Positions 24,331 to 36,258 of a stretch of DNA of 64,000 bases are shown here, in pieces. How positions within the stretch are numbered: the first letter of the stretch is position 1; the number at the start of each line of letters is the position of its first letter. The position numbers and the translations under genes were made by a program. This stretch comes from Cycas panzhihuaensis (Eukaryota > Cycadophyta). The notes under the pieces were generated by a model. That model saw only the letters and a program-made list of their open reading frames with translations. It was not told the DNA's origin and searched no databases. The stretch spans positions 252,285,741-252,349,740 of the forward strand of contig CM041465.1 in the NCBI GenBank assembly GCA_023213395.1, read 5' to 3'.

Positions 24331-26097
24331 ATTTACTTGATTTTTTTTTTTTTTGTAAAGTTTCTAGAAAATTAAATTAAATTTTATTTATCTTTAAAAT
24401 TTGAGGTGTGATTTGGATTAGCCCACTCCATTTTCAGCCTCTCGTCACTTTAATCTCTATGTGACCTTATTTCATATAGAAAGGGGCAAAATTGAAATAA
24501 TATTAATTCTTTTTTATAAGTTTTGGTTTTATAAGGTTTCATTATATTTCATGGGTAGTCACGTTAGACCCCACATGACTCAGGGTCTTTTGCCAAAGGG
24601 GCTTAACCCTAACCCCATTTTTAATTTTTACCAAGAATGGGTCCTTATGTATTTTTCTTTATATCTTGTGATCCAGGAGTCCGTTTTTTGAACCACTATA
24701 TCCATCGAAAAGGTATTTCAACTCTCTATGCATTGAAGTAGGTTTCTTGAGATCTAACACTATTTTGTAGGGTTTTAAGGCTAGTGAAGTTAAGGTTTTT
24801 TTTTTTTTATCCTAGTTTGGCATATTCTTAAATATTTCAAATATTTTTTTCAATCTAACTTGGTATACTTATTTATTACTAAGCTGCTAATTAGTTGTTG
24901 ATAGTTTTTATCTATTTTAGTGGCTCACAATTGAGTTTTTATAGCTATTTAGTACTTCTTTGGCCTCATAAAGAGGAGCCCCTTTGGGAATAAAAGCATC
25001 AAATTAGTGCACTCAAATACTTTATAATCTTATTCTAAAGCTATCACTTTATATTCAAGGTCCTTTTACCTCTTTAAAGCATTCCTTCAAAGGAGCATAT
25101 TTCAGGATTACATTATAAGTATACCTTATAATTTTCCTTGGATTAAAAGGAACTCATATAGAAGGACACTTGTTATTTATTTATTCTTAATGTTTTTATT
25201 TTTTTAAATAGTGATATGAATTGTAAATCCATTTTGGTTCTATTTAGCTCTTCATAAATCAATCAAAGTTCTTTTAAAGGTGAATTTAATTTTGCATCAG
25301 ATTATTCAAAAGTATCTCTTAATATTAAGGTGTATTTAAAATCATTGAAAGCTTATTTACTTCAATTACATATCTTTTTTAAAAGATCATTTATTATTTT
25401 TAATTTAAAAGGATAAGTCTTGCTTTTATTGTTAAGTTATTTTTTAATTATTAATTTAAAAAGAATTATACCTTATTAACCAAGACCATATTAACATTTA
25501 TATATCTTATATTGAAAAGACAATTACAGAAAGAACCTCCTTTATTTCTAGCCTTGTAAGGGAAAGCAGTTAGGACCCCTGAAGTTACCACCACGCACAC
25601 ACCCTTAGCCCATACGTATTAGATGAGGAATATCATTGGCTATCTAATGTATTAGGTAGCAGGCTAAGGTGAGAAACCTTTCTTATTTTAGAGTTTAGAG
25701 ACCAAGGCTAGACCTAGAAAGAGTGAGGGCCTTAGTTGGTAAAGCTATCACCGCTAGATATGTCGCTAGGTATAAGATTGACGTAGGTGGACAGACAAGT
25801 TAAGGGGGTCTGACACCTTCTTTATAGCCTGCATACTAAGGTATATCGAGCCAAGAACTCACATATAGGTATATATTAGGTCCTTAATTTGCCACTTATG
25901 GGCAAGTGCCACTGATATGATAGTAAATAAAGGCTTCCCTTAGAAACTCATAAACTTGGAGCCTATAAACCTTCTTAGGGACTAGGATATCTATCGAAAC
26001 ATTATTTAGACCTATATAACTTTAGAGGATATTTACCATAACTTTATTTAGGATAAATATAACTTTGAAAGACATTTATCAAGACTTTATTTGAGAT
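24331..26097 (+). other. C4 leader, second part
   Basis: Noncoding A/T-rich leader. 25540-26000 is the block shared with C1, C5 and C7 just upstream of gag (TTACCACC, TAGGTAGCAGGCTAAGGTGAG and GACCTAGAAAGAGTGAGGGC are recognisable parts). No ORF with family features. Confidence 0.7.
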
Positions 26098-27100
26098 ATA
26101 AAAGTAGCTAATTTTGGTGACATGATTATTCTAAAATTTGATGGATCTAACTTCTTGAATTGGAGTAAGAGGATGAGACCCATCCTCATTGCTAAAGACA
26201 TGTGGGATATTGTAAAGACATGATATATCGAACTAGGATAAAATACAATAACTAATCCAAAGAAACTAGAATTCAAGGAGAATGTAAAGAAGGATAATGA
26301 AGCCCTTGCGTTGGTCTTTTATACCTTACAGGATTACATATTTCCTAGGGTGAGCAAGGCAACCAAATCTATGGAAGCTTAAGATACCTTACAATTGATT
26401 TATGAAGGGGTGGCCTCATCCAAGCTATAAACCTTAAGAAGTAGATTTGAGAATTTAAGAATGATGCTTAATAACTCAGTTACTAAATTCATCACCAAGG
26501 TTTAAGACCTTGTGAACTAGATGAGATCCCTTAGTGAAATACTAATCGAGCAAAGGGTTGTTGGGAGAATTTTAAGATGTGTTAGTGAAGTAAAAAGATT
26601 CAACATAATAGCAATCAATATAGAGATTTCAAAAGATCTGAGTACCCTGAAGATTAAATAATTAAGTGCCATGTTAATGGCAGTTGAGGAGAAAAAGAAC
26701 ACAAGTGAATCACTAAAGTATACATTTACAACTAAAGCTAAGATCAAATCAAACTCATAAGCTAAAAGCTCAAAATCTAAAGATCAAACCCCAAAGGGGG
26801 AAGAAAGATACCATAGATAAGAAGTATGTTAAGAACGACAAGCAAGATATTAAGCTTCACATCTAAGAAATCAAGGAGCAAACCAAAGGAAAGAAGAAGT
26901 CAAGAAAGTCAAGAAAGACACTATGAGGTAAACTAATGTTGCCATAATTATCAAGGCCATATGAACTCTCAAAGGATTAACTTTAATTATCCTAACAATA
27001 AATAAAGGGATAACCAAGCTCCATATTTAGAAAGAGGAAGACCATCTAATATTGATAGAACAAATCCTAGAAGTAGGAGTCTTAATTATGGGAGAAGGGA
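26098..27100 (+). pseudogene. gag: C4 gag
   Basis: Plus-strand copia Gag. The start codon is ATA (26098-26100), aligned with the ATG of C7. MIILKFDGSNFLNWSKRMRP, DYIFPRVSKATKS, TLQLIYEGVASSKL and ERILRC-like and ISKDLSTLKIK blocks run in order. About ten stops occur, such as SMEA-stop-DTLQ for tryptophan and KV-stop-DLVN for glutamine. The C-terminal basic part (26760-27100) is frame-broken. Confidence 0.85.
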
Positions 27101-27104
27101 TCTA

Positions 27105-27490
27105 ATTCACTACTCATTTTGCAACAGAGTTGGTCATATAGAAGATAAATATTTTGTTAAGAATGATCCACCCACTAGGAGTAGTACCAATATAATTATT
27201 AAAATAAGGGAAAATGATCAACTATTCTTATATAGTTTTGTTGCTCATACTGAAGAAGAAGACTATTGGTATATTGATTCTAGTTACTCCACCCATATGA
27301 CCCACAAACAAGATATATTTCAAACCATAGATAGAATTAGAAAGGGGTCCATTATGTTTGTAGATGACACCTTGAATAAATCTATTGGAAGAAGTAATAT
27401 CATCCTAAAGATAGAATCAAGTGAATATCGACATCTTCATGATATACTCTATATTATAACCTTGAAGAATAATCTTTTATTAGTAGGATA
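27105..27490 (+). pseudogene. pol: C4 zinc knuckle and protease
   Basis: The knuckle reads YSFCNRVGHIEDKYF: first and last cysteines are tyrosine, so zinc binding is lost. About 45 residues on, WYIDSSYSTHMTH marks the copia protease, with D-S-G decayed to D-S-S. The open frame 27297-27491 continues through the end of protease (LKNNLLLVG). Confidence 0.82.
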
Positions 27491-27881
27491 GATGATGGAT
27501 CAAGAGTACAAAGTTATATTTAACAATGGTGAATGTAACATTAAGGTTAAAAGAAAGAATAAGATAGTAGTTACCAAAGGCTAAATGACTAAAGATAGCC
27601 TCTTCAAGTTAGTTCTCACCCCTTCATATAACTATGCTTTGAGAAGTACAATCAAACTTGATAGTGATATGTGGTATAAGAGATTTGATTACTTAAATTA
27701 TAACAGTTTAGCACTCATGAAGAAAATAGACATGGTTGATGGGTTACCTTAAATTAAAGTGGATAAAAATGTTTGTGAAGGGTGTCTCCTAGGAAAACAA
27801 CATAGAGAAAAATTTTCAAATGGTGGCTATAGAGCAAAATGACCATTCCATCTAGTCTATATAGATCTTTGTGGCCCTATG
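27491..27881 (+). pseudogene. pol: C4 GAG-pre-integrase and start of integrase
   Basis: Contains MWYKRFDYLNYNSLALMKK and VCEGCLLGKQHR, the HHCC zinc region, with both histidines changed to tyrosine (CAT/CAC to TAT/TAC). The core begins with HLVYIDLCGPM and stops at 27881, where the C5 LTR starts. The rest of the core is not found elsewhere in the window. Confidence 0.83.
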
Positions 27882-28175
27882 TATTGGGATAACCCCCAAT
27901 ATCCTAAGGATATGTTTGCCTAGGGCCCCCCAAATCCACCTTTGGGGCTCCTTAGGGCACCTAGAGCCTCCCTAATGCCTTATTATTTTAATTTATATTT
28001 TTTATTTTTTGATGATTAACATGTAGCTCAGGTTGAGACACTTAGGTGCCTCCCCAAAATTCTATTTAAAGTGTTATATTATAACCTAGGTTTTTTTTCA
28101 ACACTACCTTCAATCATATGGAAATTTATTAATTATGATGACATCCTAACCTACTCTACTCCTCTGCGAATAATA
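27882..28175 (+). repeat. C5 5' LTR
   Basis: 294 bp from TATTGGGATAACC to GAATAATA. It shares TTGCCTAGGGCCCC, CCACCTTTG and CCTAGAGCCTCCC-type blocks with the C7 LTRs in the same order. It starts with TA where TG is normal, as do the C7 LTRs and the C4 5' LTR. Confidence 0.82.
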
Positions 28176-28190
28176 TTTGTTATTAAAACT
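28176..28190 (+). promoter_or_regulatory. C5 primer-binding site, decayed
   Basis: TTTGTTATTAAAACT stands where C4 has TTTGGTATCAGAGCA. G-to-T, C-to-T and two further changes have damaged tRNA-Met complementarity. Confidence 0.7.
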
Positions 28191-31109
28191 TACTATTGGA
28201 AGCTTTTGGTTGGCCACTGGTGTGTAAATTAGGTGAATTCATGGCTTATTTTCTGATGAATATTGGTATGTGCAGTAGTATTTTGATATACTAAAGTTTA
28301 AACTTTATAAATTAACATTTATTATTAATTTTTTACATTTATATTATTTGTACGATTTTTTACGCACGGCTAACTCATGTTTGATCAATTCTAGCTTTCC
28401 TATCTTCAAATGAAATCCTTCTATATGACCATTTGTTTTGGTCATCACTAAGTCTTATAGCTTATGGAAAAGACTGTTTATAATTTGATTGCCTAGTTTG
28501 AGAGATATCACTCACTGAACCTTAGTTCCCTATTTTTAGGCTTTTTTTCTTCTACTTCATTCTTCCTCTACACAGCTCAGTTTGCCATGAAAATTTACCA
28601 ACATCTAGTCATCTCAAACATCTAGCTCCCTCCAAAAATTTTTGACAAACCGTATCTCCGTTGGTGAGATCCAACGTCAGTTCCAGTTTCTCAAGTTTTT
28701 ATCATTTTTGCACTATTTTTCATAATTTTTTCAAATTTGTTTAAAATTTTTTTACACTATTAAAGTCTACCTGCTTAGGCACCTCATGTTTGTTACTTAA
28801 ACCTAGATCTAATTTTTAAATAAGTAATTTTCATCTTAGTTTTACTATTATACCCTCTGGTTGGTCGCCATACACGTATTTTCACAATACACATATTTTT
28901 TCATTATTTTTTGAATATTTTTGGCCTGATCTGTGTATCAATATGTGGTGCCTCCATCTGAGTCTTCATTTGTAGTGCTACTTAATTGATCCAATTGAGT
29001 TTAGGCTCTAGTTCATCTTTGAGAGATCAAACAGGTCACCGTTTACATTTCGGTGTTTTTTTTTTTTTTTTTTAATCGATTAATATAATATAACATATTG
29101 TTATTAAGTTTATAAAATTTAAATACATTTCATATCAGTTGAAAATTAAAGCTTAATTCCTCTCAAGGGTTTTGCCCCCAGTCACATCAATCCCACATGA
29201 CCTCTATCTCATGGTTAACTTAACCTTTATAAAATTTTTCTTTTTTATTTTTTCTTAAATTTTTTCAAATGCATAGGGTACCTAGCTCTTTTTTAGAATA
29301 TCTTTTCACTAGGGTCTTGGTTTTTTATGAAACTAGTTCTGTTGAGTCCAAAATTTTATGGGCTATAGTTTAAACTAATTATTTTCTACCTTTGGAGTTG
29401 ATTTAACTTGTGTTTAATTAGTTAAAATCAATCATTTTTTTTTCAAAGTTTTTTTGAGTTATTAACATAAAAAGTACCTTTCACCTTTTTTAATATAACT
29501 TTTCTTATTCATATCAAACTTTAGATATGTTAGTTTCATTGAGAAGATGACTCTTTTCTCTTCGAACAAACATATTTATTTATAAATTTTAAAGTTTTTT
29601 TGTAGACTTTCAAAGGTCCTAAAGTTGAGGTTTCATTCAAGTCCTAGTTGGACTTTCATTAAGACTTCTGAGCTAAATTTCTTTTAATTCTGAATATATT
29701 TCACTTGGTATTTATATAATACTGATCACTAATAAGACTTATTATTATTTATTGAGTTTTTAAGCTATTTTATAGCTTATTTTGCCTACTTTTGGGCCTC
29801 TAGAGCAAAAGGAGCCCCTCTTTTTCATTTCATTTGGTAAATAGGTATTTCTTGTCATATTTTTCACTTTTATCAAATCTAAAACTTATTTAAAGTCCTT
29901 TTGTACTTGATCTAGTGATTATTTACACTTGTTTGTGATTATTAAAGAACAATTACCCCCCTCCATTCTCAACACAACCTGCTTACAAAACTTGATTAAA
30001 GGAGCTCTCTTGGCTTTCATTTAGAAATTTTTTTAATACTTTTTTAAAGGAAAAAATTCTTATTTTTTACAAAGGAATCTAATACTTCAAAGGGGAAGAT
30101 CATCTTTTTTATTTTTAAATTATATAAATAGGGCAATTATTAATATACATCTTTATTTTGAAAGGAAAGTACATATAGACTTCTTTGAACATTGAACATT
30201 TTTTTTTTTTTGAAAAAGGCATTTGATTAATTTAAAGGTGTAAATATAAATTCAAATTGGCTCATAGTTTCCTTATTGTAAGATTAATCATTTATACTTT
30301 CAAAGGGGGAATTTTATTTTAAAATTGAAAGCATTCTTTTATTGAAAAGGATATTTCATACTTTATTTTTTAAATTGATATTTGAGTATTGAAAGAAATT
30401 TGATTTTTAGTGTTCATTTTCAAGTTTCATTTTAGTTTTTTAATTCTAAAAGGAATCTTGTTTATAAGCAAGACCATCTATAATAATTTTTTCTCGCATT
30501 ATATCTGATAATTACCCAAATTGAACCTCCTTTTTTTTTAGCCTTACAAGGGGAACGGTTTAAGACCCCCAAAGTTACCACCCCACACACACTACTTGGC
30601 CTACTCATATTAGATGACGAAAGCCTTTAGATATTAGGTGTATTCAGTGGCAGGCTGAGGTATATAAAATATTCTATTTATGGTGTTTGGAGACTAAGGA
30701 TAGACCTGGAGAGCGTGAGTGCCTTAGTTTAAGAACCTTCACCACTAGATATGTCACTAAGCATAATTCCAGTGCAAGTGGGTCAACAATTCAAGGGGAT
30801 GTAAAAGCCTTCTTAGTAGCCTACATATTGAGGTATATAGAGCTTAGTGCTCATGTACTAGTATATTGGGTCCTTGTTTTTCTATCTATAGGCCAGTGCC
30901 ACTAGACAGGATAGTAACTGAAGGTTACCCTATGAGAAACTTAAACTTAGAGCCTAGTAGCCTTAATAGGTACTAGTTCACTTATTCAAAACTTTGGATA
31001 AAACCTTGGGTTAAACTTGAAAATTTTTTTATTCATTTAACCAAAACCTTGGTGGGATAAACATATTTTATTTACTAAAGGATTACTATTATAACCCAAG
31101 TTGAGTAAC
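28191..31109 (+). other. C5 leader of about 2.9 kb
   Basis: T-rich and noncoding, with T-runs at 29058-29073. 30530-31030 is the conserved block next to gag shared with C1, C4 and C7. An ORF at 30687-30905 lies in this block, but its reading frame is not kept in the other three copies. Confidence 0.7.
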
Positions 31110-32100
31110 ATGGTAATAAGCATAGGATATATGACTATTCCAGTATTCAATGGGATAAATTTTCTAATTTGGAGTAGAAAAATAAAATCTATCCTCATGT
31201 TAAAGGAATTATAGAACATAGTTCAAACAGTCTATACAGATCTAGGTGACCAAGCCCCAAATTAACAAAAGAGGGTATTCAAAGAAATGGTCAAGAAAGA
31301 TAATGAAGATCTAACATTATTATTTTGTGATATTGATGATAAAATCTTTCTAAGGGTGAGTGAAGTAACCACATCAAAGTAAGCATGAGATACTTTACAA
31401 CTAATTTATGAAGGAGTGGCTTCATCAAAGCTTCAAACCCTTAAGAGTAAATTTAAAAAACTAAGGACGAATTCAAATGAATTAGTTACCAACTTTATAA
31501 CAAAGGTACAAGACCTAGTTAATCATATGAGATCTCTTGGAGAGACCTTAATAGAACAAAGAGTTATTGAAAGGATTCTACGATGTGTTAGTGCCACACC
31601 AAGCTTTGAAATGGTCATAAGTAGCATTGAAATCTCTAAAGACTTGAGTACCCTCAAAATAGAACAATTGAGTGCCATGTTAATGACTATTGAAGAGAAT
31701 AAGGCATCTAATGAATCACTTGAACATGCTTTTGCTACTAAGGTAAGGATATGTCTACATGCTCAAGCAAGAACTTCTAAATCTAGGGATCAGTCTCTAA
31801 AAGAAAAGAGTAGAAACCCTAGACATACGCTACACCAACAAGGGTTGCCAAGATATTAAGCTCCTCACCAAAGACAAGGAGCTAATAAAAAATATTCAAG
31901 GCAAACTAGATATCCAAGTGAAGAAATACAACAAGGGCCACATCAATGTTGTCCCAATTACCAAAGGGATATACCATCACAAAGTGAAAATCTTCATCGT
32001 CCAAATCATAGATAAAGGGATTATCCACCTCCTCATGAAGAAAGAGGAAGGCCATCTCATATTGATAGATCTTATCCTCGGAGTAGAAGTCTCAGTTATG
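31110..32100 (+). pseudogene. gag: C5 gag
   Basis: ATG at 31110 (MVISIGYMTIPVFNG) aligns with the C7 start. After several stops, 31416-31859 is an open 147-residue stretch holding the Gag core: SSKLQTLKSKFKKL, ELVTNFITKVQDLVNHM, RVIERILRCV and ISKDLSTLKIEQLSAML. The C-terminal basic region runs to about 32100 in shifted frames. This is the clearest Gag core in the family here, apart from C7. Confidence 0.88.
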
Positions 32101-32510
32101 TGAGAAGAGAGTCATCATATTGCACCTTTTATAATCACCCTGATAACACGAAAAATAGATGCTTTACTAAAATGGACCACCTAATAAAGGAAGTGTTAAT
32201 ACTGCTATGCAAAATAGAGAAAATTAGTTATTCTTATCCTACTTTCTAGCCAATGAACATGAAGATAGTAGTTGGTATATTGACTTAGGATGCTCAACTC
32301 ACATGACTTATAAAAGGGGTTAGTTTCTAATAATGGATACAACCAAAATGGGCTCTATTATGTTTAGAGACCATACAACCCATGAAGCTATTGGTAAAGG
32401 AAATATAACTCTCCAAACTGATTCAAGAGAAACCAAATACATTGAGGAAGTTCTATACGTTCCAGACTTAAGGAAGAATCTACTATTAGTGGGATAGATT
32501 ATGGGTCAAG
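32100..32510 (+). pseudogene. pol: C5 zinc knuckle and protease
   Basis: The knuckle is YCTFYNHPDNTKNRCF, with the second cysteine now tyrosine and the histidine now asparagine. The protease site is WYIDLGCSTHMTY, D-L-G in place of D-S-G. The frame ends near LLLVG before the pre-integrase domain. A frame shift separates knuckle and protease. Confidence 0.82.
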
Positions 32511-32584
32511 ATTATCGAATCATATTTGATAATGGCGAGTGTATTATCAAAGATAAGAGATAAGATAAAGTAATTATTTCTAGA

Positions 32585-33270
32585 GGAAAAATGACAAAAG
32601 ATAAACTATTCAAACTTATCATCCCTTTATTTGATTCCTATGCTTTGAAAATAACTATCAAGATTGATAGTACCATGTGGCATAAAAGATTTGGGTACTT
32701 AAATTATAGTAGTTTGGCACTTATGAAAAGGATGAGCATGGTTGATGGATTGCCCCACATTGAAGTGGACAAAATTTTTTGTGAGGGATGTCTACTTGGT
32801 ATATACTAATATTTGTGGTCCCATGGAAACTCCATCTCTAGGAGGATCAAAATACTTTATTACTTTCATTGGTGACTATACAAGGAAAACATGGGTTTTC
32901 TTCATGAAATTTAAATCTAACATTTTCAACACTTTGTTGACTTCAAAACCTAGGTGGTGAGACAAAGTGGACACAAGATACTCTCCCTAAGATCAGACAA
33001 TAGGGGAGAATTCATTTCAAATCAATTTAATACTTATTGTATTCACCATGGAATTAGGTGTCAGTTAACCAATCCTTACATCCCTTAACAAAATGGTGTA
33101 GTAGAAACAAAAAATTGCACCATAGTTAAAATGGTAAGGTGCATGCTAAAAGATAAAATATTAGAAAATCAATTTTGGGTCGAAGCAGTACATACTACAA
33201 TATAATTAATTAACAGAAGCACTACTAGAGCACTTCGATGGAAGACTCCTAAAGAAGCATATAGATAGGA
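32585..33270 (+). pseudogene. pol: C5 GAG-pre-integrase and integrase
   Basis: MWHKRFGYLNYSSLALMKRM and FCEGCLLG form the zinc region; the first His is kept and the second is Tyr. A small deletion fuses it to TNICGPMETPSLGGSKYFITFIGDYTRKTWVFF, the first core block with its catalytic D region. RQGEFISNQF-like and GVVETKN-like blocks follow at about 32990-33120, and ML-DK-NQFWVEAV at 33140-33190. Stops and shifts are frequent. Confidence 0.86.
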
Positions 33271-33790
33271 TACAAACCAAGTATCCATCACTTGAGAGTT
33301 TTTGGCTACATGACATATACTCATATTCCTAAATAGAAAATGAATAAATTGGATGATCATAGTACCAAATACATTTTTATCATCTATAGTCATATATCAA
33401 AATCATATAAACTTTATGATCGAAAAGCAAGAAAGGTTATAATCAACAAAGATATCATCTTTCAAGAAACTGATTCCTATTGTGTTGATCATCATCAAGA
33501 AAAAGGAAAGAATGTGATAATAAATCTTGATTCCAATCTTAGGTCCACATATGTGCCACCTTGGTAGCTCCAAAGAAGGACCATTGATGTTGAAAGTGGG
33601 GAGGAAACTTCTTTTCAACCTCCATCACAAAATTTTCTTAGGGAGGAAACCTCTCAACCTCCACCACGAAAAAATCCTAAATGGACTCAAAGATACCATC
33701 CCATGGATAATATGTTGGATCATGATTATAATAAAAGATCAACTTGATCTCATAAGGTAAACTTTTCCCTTATATCTCAAGTTATGGAAA
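33271..33790 (+). pseudogene. pol: C5 integrase C-terminus and linker
   Basis: Plus frame 33340-33567 reads MNKLDDHSTKYIFIIYSHISKSYKLYD and RKVIINKDIIFQE, the region after the copia integrase core where GY is normal (here IY). An acidic and glutamine/proline linker (33570-33720) leads to reverse transcriptase. Confidence 0.8.
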
Positions 33791-34690
33791 CACATGAGCC
33801 TCAAACCTTTAATGAGGCCAATTCAGATGCTACATGGAGAAAAGCTATGGAGGAAGAATATAACTCTAAAAAATGACACTTGGGAATTGGTTGATCTTCC
33901 TACTAATAAAAAGTCTATTAGAACTAAGTAGATATACAAAATAAAATTTATATCTGATGGCTCTATTGATAGGCATAAATATCATCTTATTCCAAAAGGA
34001 TACTCTCAAATGGAAGGCATTGAATACAATGAGACCTTTGCTTCAGTTGCAAGAATGGAAATAATTTAGATGATTATCAATTTGGCTGCTCAAATGAAAT
34101 GGGATGTTCGCCAAATAGACATCAAAAGTGATTTTCTTAATGGCTACATCAAATAAGACATCTATCTCTTAACCCCTCAGTTTTGAAGTCAGGGGGACAA
34201 AGTGTACAAACTCAAGAAAGCACTTTATGGACTTAAACAAGCACCTAGGGTGTGGTATTCCTATATTGACAAATATTTCAGAGATCAAGGGTTTAAAAGA
34301 TCTCAATCAGACCTAAATCTATATACTAAGATCAAAGGTAAATCGATCATAACTATGGGATTATACATTGACGATCTTGTTTACATAGGAAATGATCCAT
34401 AACCCTCACATCAATTCAAGGAGATATGTGTAGAGAATTTAAAATGACTGACTTGGGTTTAATGCATTACTTCCTTGGAATAGAAGTATGGCAAGATGAT
34501 TGCGGAACTCTCATCTCCTAAAGAAAATATACCTTAGACTTACTTCAAAAGTTTAAGATGAGCGAATATAAACCTTTAGATACTCCTGATGAAGTTAGAA
34601 TAAAACTTTTAGAGCATGATGAAACTGCTCCTATGGATCTGACACTATACAAGAAACTAATTGGCAGCTTAATTTACTTCTACATAACCT
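33791..34690 (+). pseudogene. pol: C5 reverse transcriptase
   Basis: Starts near EANSDATWRKAMEEEYN. It passes through broken blocks to the open stretch 34202-34402, MYKLKKALYGLKQAPRVWYS, YFRDQGFKRSQSDLNLYTK, ending in the catalytic YIDDLVYIGNDP. Beyond it come KMTDLGLMHYFLGIEVW and TLYKKLIGSLIY in shifted frames. At least four disruptions. Confidence 0.88.
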
Positions 34691-35245
34691 AATATCATGC
34701 ATGTGATTAGTATGGTATCTCGATTTATACATGATCCAAAGACTTCTCATTGGTCAGCAACAAAAATAAACTTACGATATCTTAAAGACACGATAGATTT
34801 TGGGCTATATTATAGGTCTACATCAAACTTCAGATTGATAGGGCATACGAATTCAGATTAGGTTGGTGATATAGATGACAAGAAATCTACATCATGTTAC
34901 ACCTTTAATATGGGTTCAGTAGCTATAGTATGGAGCTTAAATAAATAAAATATAGTTTCCTTATTAACAGTAGAGGCAGAATATAAAGTAGTAGTTTCAG
35001 GGGCATATGAAACAGTTTAGTTGCATCGTCTACCACAAGATCTTAAAATAGAATAACAAGGGCCAACCAAAATTTGGTGTGACAATCAAAGCACCATACA
35101 AATGATAAAGAATCTAGTTTTTCATGGTAGAACTAAGCATATTAAGACACAACATCATTTCATTTAAGAATTAGTGTAAGAAGTACAAATTGAGGTAAAC
35201 TATTACAGTACGGAGGACCAGATAGTAAACATCTTCACAAAAGTA
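34691..35245 (+). pseudogene. pol: C5 RNase H, cut at its end
   Basis: SRFIHDPKTSHWSATK, LKDTIDFGLYYRS, the DS-LGWxGDIDDKKST-like block, STVEAEYKVVV, KIWCDNQSTIQMIKN and HIKTQHHFI run in order with several stops. The final motif DQIVNIFTKVLGNIK lies at 35220-35245 and passes without a gap into minus-strand C6. Confidence 0.86.
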
Positions 35246-35830
35246 TTGGGTAACATCAAACTTCTTGTACCATTGCCTCAGTGATTGCTTTAGGCCATAC
35301 AATGATTTCCTGACCTTGCAAATAAGCCTTTTCCTACCATCATGTACAAACCCTTTTAGTTGATCCATATAGATCTCTTCATCTAAATCTCCATGTAGAA
35401 AAGTTATTTTTACATCTAACTACTCCAACTCTAAATCAAGAGAAGCTACCAATGCTAATAAAACCTGAATTGAAACAAGTTTGGTAATTAGTAAAAAGAT
35501 ATCATGAAACTCAATACTTACTTTCTGTGCAAAACCTTTAGCCACCAATCTTGCCTCTATTTGTCAACCTTTCCATCAACATCTATTTTCTTCTTGAAAA
35601 TCCACCTGCAACCAACAGTCTTCTTTCCATGTGGAAGTTCTACCAAGTCCCATGAATTATTTTTCTTCAAAGCATCTATCTCTTCCTATATAGCCCTCTT
35701 CCACTTCTCATTATGGATATCATCTACTACTTCTTGATAACATATAGGCTCACCATAATGAGAAATCAAAGCAATAGAAATAGAAGGGTTATACCTATTA
35801 GGTGGATGACTGACTCATGTAGATCTTCTA
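35245..35830 (-). pseudogene. pol: C6 reverse transcriptase, N-terminal half
   Basis: Reads on the minus strand through PHGKKTVGCRWIFKKKID at about 35590-35640, then a stop-rich stretch, and LKGFVHDGRKRLICKVRKSLYGLKQSLRQWYKKFD at 35250-35365. It breaks off before the catalytic YVDD block. C5 RNase H joins it at 35245. Confidence 0.85.
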
Positions 35831-35929
35831 ATAGTAATGGAGGAGTGTCCATATACTCCTATAAATCTGCTACAAATTCATCTTAAGAAAGGTCTTCCTG
35901 CTTTTCTATTTCTAAAGATGGTTAGGTCT

Positions 35930-36258
35930 CAACCTTGACCTATTGATGTTCAGCTTTCTTCTCCTGTTTTACTTCAACTTTTATATTGTCTAATTTTAGA
36001 AAGAGAGATTCATCAAATATAACATTCTTATTAATAGTGATTTTGTGGGTAGTAGGATCCCACAACCTGTATCCCTTCACACCATCTTTATCACCATAAC
36101 CAATAAAGATATATCTTTTGGATTTTGGGTCTATCTTTAAACATTGACTTTTATTAGTCAAGGCATAAGCATCACAACCAAAAACTTTTAAATTTGAATA
36201 GTCATATGGATGTCTAGTCCATACCTCTTCAAGAATCTTATAGTCTATTACAAGTGAT
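35930..36258 (-). pseudogene. pol: C6 integrase C-terminal part, left of C7
   Basis: Minus frame: LVIDYKILEEVWTRHPYDY, NLKVFGCDAYALTNKSQCLK, KSKRYIFIGYGDKDGVKGYR and NKNVIFDESLF. This is the copia integrase region after the core. It ends at GTGAT (36254-36258); beyond C7 the frame resumes at 45365 with VNRSPS, so both halves join without loss. Confidence 0.87.

Larger units (their letters stand above)
27882..35245 (+). mobile_element. C5: Ty1/copia retrotransposon lacking its 3' end
   Basis: Inserted in C4 integrase. 5' LTR 27882-28175, decayed primer site, leader of about 2.9 kb, gag, protease, integrase, reverse transcriptase and RNase H follow in order on the plus strand. It stops within the last codons of RNase H near 35245, where minus-strand C6 sequence takes over. 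No 3' LTR exists, so a target duplication cannot be tested. Same family as C1, C4 and C7. Confidence 0.88.

Noticed and set aside
30687-30905. ORF of 72 aa in the conserved leader block of C5
   Set aside because: The corresponding frame is interrupted in C1, C4 and C7, so the block is conserved as noncoding sequence.
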